A DNA stretch of 8,343 bases from Verrucomicrobiota bacterium (lineage in GTDB: Bacteria; Verrucomicrobiota; Verrucomicrobiia; Limisphaerales; UBA1096), in the NCBI GenBank assembly GCA_015658765.1, contig DQOE01000066.1, positions 1-8,343 of the forward strand, read 5' to 3'. Below, one piece after another: positions 7,178-8,343 of this stretch; the first letter of the stretch is position 1, and each line of letters starts with the position of its first letter. The position numbers were made by a program, and so were the translations under genes. The notes beneath the pieces are model-generated. The model had not been told where the DNA came from. It was given only the letters and a program-made list of their open reading frames with translations, and did no database searches.

Positions 7178-7905
7178 ACCTCGCCTGGCCAAGTGCGCTG
7201 CTGCTGTTGACTGCCTGGGCGGCTCAGGCCGATGACGCCGACAAACTTCGGGCGCTTGGCGGCGGTGTGTTCACGAAAGGCGGCGCGGTCGCCGAGATCA
7301 GCCTCAACCGCTCGAGGATCACCGATGATCAACTGAAACTCGTCGCCAGTTTTGCAAACCTCACCGACCTCTCGCTCGAGCAAACCAAGATTGGCGACGC
7401 GGGGCTTGCGCACCTCACCGGCTTGGCCAAGCTCGAGTGGCTCAACCTTTACCGCACCCAAGTCGGTGACGTGGGGCTCGCGCACTTGGCCAAGCTACCC
7501 CGGCTCCAGCATCTGCCCATCGGCGAGACGCGCGTGACCGACGCCGGCATGGCGCACATTGCCAAGCTGAAGCGGCTCGTTTACCTCGGCCTGCGCGGCA
7601 ACAAAATCGGCGACGCGGCGATGGCGCACTTGGCCAAACTGCCGAAGCTGACGGGACTGCACCTCGGCGAGACGCGCCTCACCGACAAGGGCACAAGGCA
7701 ATTCGCCGCGCTTGGCCAACTGCAAAAACTGTGGCTGCACGACACGCGCATCACCGACGCCAGCGTCCCGCGCCTGGCCAAGCTCAAGCAGTTGAAGTCG
7801 CTGTATCTGCACCGGACACGGCTGACCGTCGAGGGTGTCCGGCGGCTGCAAAAGGCGCTGCCGAAATGCCGCATCTTTTACCGATCGGCCACCGTGCCGG
7901 AATAA
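7174..7905 (+). CDS. Small secreted leucine-rich-repeat protein
   Basis: Protein of 243 residues with no recognisable enzymatic domain. Residues 1-19 form a signal peptide: MNLAW, a hydrophobic core (ALLLLTAWAA), and likely cleavage after AQA before DDADK. Residues 38-230 are eight repeats of 24 residues of the form xLxxLxLxxTxIxDxGLxxLxxLx, followed by a short cap containing the only cysteine (Cys232). Such TxIxDxGL repeats are frequent in exported planctomycete and verrucomicrobial proteins and normally bind other proteins; the partner is unknown. The ATG at 7174 overlaps the pyrD stop (ATGA). The frame is open further upstream to 7018, but only this start gives a signal peptide. An exported partner or inhibitor of the exported protease encoded two genes earlier is possible but speculative. 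Four TTGGCCAA copies lie in the gene. Confidence 0.85.
   Translation: MNLAWPSALLLLTAWAAQADDADKLRALGGGVFTKGGAVAEISLNRSRITDDQLKLVASFANLTDLSLEQTKIGDAGLAHLTGLAKLEWLNLYRTQVGDVGLAHLAKLPRLQHLPIGETRVTDAGMAHIAKLKRLVYLGLRGNKIGDAAMAHLAKLPKLTGLHLGETRLTDKGTRQFAALGQLQKLWLHDTRITDASVPRLAKLKQLKSLYLHRTRLTVEGVRRLQKALPKCRIFYRSATVPE
7285..7863 (+). repeat. Eight tandem 72-bp leucine-rich-repeat units
   Basis: In-frame units of 24 codons, the last with 25, begin at 7285, 7357, 7429, 7501, 7573, 7645, 7717 and 7789. The protein consensus is conserved (e.g. TKIGDAGLAHL, TRVTDAGMAHI, TRLTDKGTRQF), but the DNA units have clearly diverged, so this is an old array rather than a recent expansion. Confidence 0.85.
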
Positions 7906-7930
7906 TCTGAAATGAAAAATCCGCGGCGGC

Positions 7931-8343
7931 ATGACTGACACGTTGTTCGAGATCGTCCACGAGGACGACGAGTTGCTGGTGGTCAACAAGCCGGCCGACC
8001 TGGTTTGTCACCCGACCAAGGGCGACGAGTACAGCAGCCTGATCAGCCGCGTGCGGCTGCACCTTGGCAAGGCCGCGGGTGCACACATGATCAACCGGCT
8101 CGACCGCGAGACGACCGGCATCGTGCTGCTGGCCAAGCGCGACGAGGCGGCGAAGGAACTGCGGCGGCTTTGGGAAGGCGGCATCGTGCAAAAGTCGTAC
8201 GACGTGATCGTGCGCGGCCATGTCGGGCCGGACTCCGGCACCACCGATGAGCCGCTTGGCCGCGACGAGGCCAGCCCGGTGGCGATCAAGGATTGCGTGC
8301 GCGCGGACGGCCGAGCGGCGCAAACCGACTTCACCGTGGCCAA
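7931..8343 (+). CDS. RluA-family pseudouridine synthase, N-terminal part (cut by window end)
   Basis: Converts specific uridines in ribosomal or transfer RNA to pseudouridine. The window holds 137 codons from ATG 7931 and the frame is still open at 8343. It starts directly with the catalytic-domain opening FEIVHEDDELLVVNKPADL (residues 6-24), so the S4 RNA-binding domain of RluC/RluD types is absent, as in RluA and TruC. The catalytic motif is INRLDRETTG (54-63) with nucleophile Asp58 present. The usual histidine of HRLDxxTSG is Asn55, and TSG is TTG. LLAKRDEAAKEL and QKSYDVIVRG follow as expected for the fold. The target RNA cannot be assigned. It lies 25 bp after the leucine-rich-repeat gene and is probably the last known member of the same transcription unit. 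Confidence 0.88.
   Translation, partial: MTDTLFEIVHEDDELLVVNKPADLVCHPTKGDEYSSLISRVRLHLGKAAGAHMINRLDRETTGIVLLAKRDEAAKELRRLWEGGIVQKSYDVIVRGHVGPDSGTTDEPLGRDEASPVAIKDCVRADGRAAQTDFTVA

Noticed and set aside
7912..7938. Eight-codon open frame starting ATG AAA AAT before the pseudouridine synthase
   Set aside because: It is too short to support, without a binding site or leader-like codons, and overlaps the real start at 7931.

Overview
The window comes from a GC-rich bacterium. Gene starts lack clear Shine-Dalgarno sequences. A secreted protein of 24-residue leucine-rich repeats (TxIxDxGL type) and a full-length homologue of the mainly eukaryotic tripeptidyl-peptidase II suggest the Planctomycetes-Verrucomicrobia-Chlamydiae group, more likely Verrucomicrobiota. 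This placement is inferred from gene content and base use; no marker gene fixes it.

Layout. 1-824 (+): C-terminal half of a major facilitator transporter, cut by the window start. 837-2093 (-): rmuC, convergent with the transporter; the stop codons of both genes lie inside one 18-bp perfect palindrome (822-839). 2094-2216: the divergent spacer between rmuC and the protease, with a possible promoter and copies of a TTGGCC-based palindrome. 2217-6047 (+): a 1276-residue subtilisin-family protease collinear with eukaryotic tripeptidyl-peptidase II, here with a probable signal peptide. 6062-7177 (+): pyrD, class 2 dihydroorotate dehydrogenase. 7174-7905 (+): a small secreted leucine-rich-repeat protein whose start overlaps the pyrD stop. 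7931-8343 (+): start of an RluA-family pseudouridine synthase, cut by the window end.

The four plus-strand genes from 2217 onward are tightly packed (14-nt gap, 4-nt overlap, 25-nt gap) and probably form one transcription unit. Their functions do not form one evident pathway: exported peptide breakdown, pyrimidine synthesis, a secreted repeat protein and RNA modification. The clearest signals beyond ordinary annotation are (a) the bacterial tripeptidyl-peptidase II, which keeps the catalytic spacing of the animal enzyme but seems to lack its two substrate-anchoring glutamates and carries an export signal, and (b) the octamer TTGGCCAA, found 11 times by eye in 8.3 kb where about 0.1 is expected by chance, in genes, in different reading frames and between genes. 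No RNA gene, mobile element or CRISPR array was seen.
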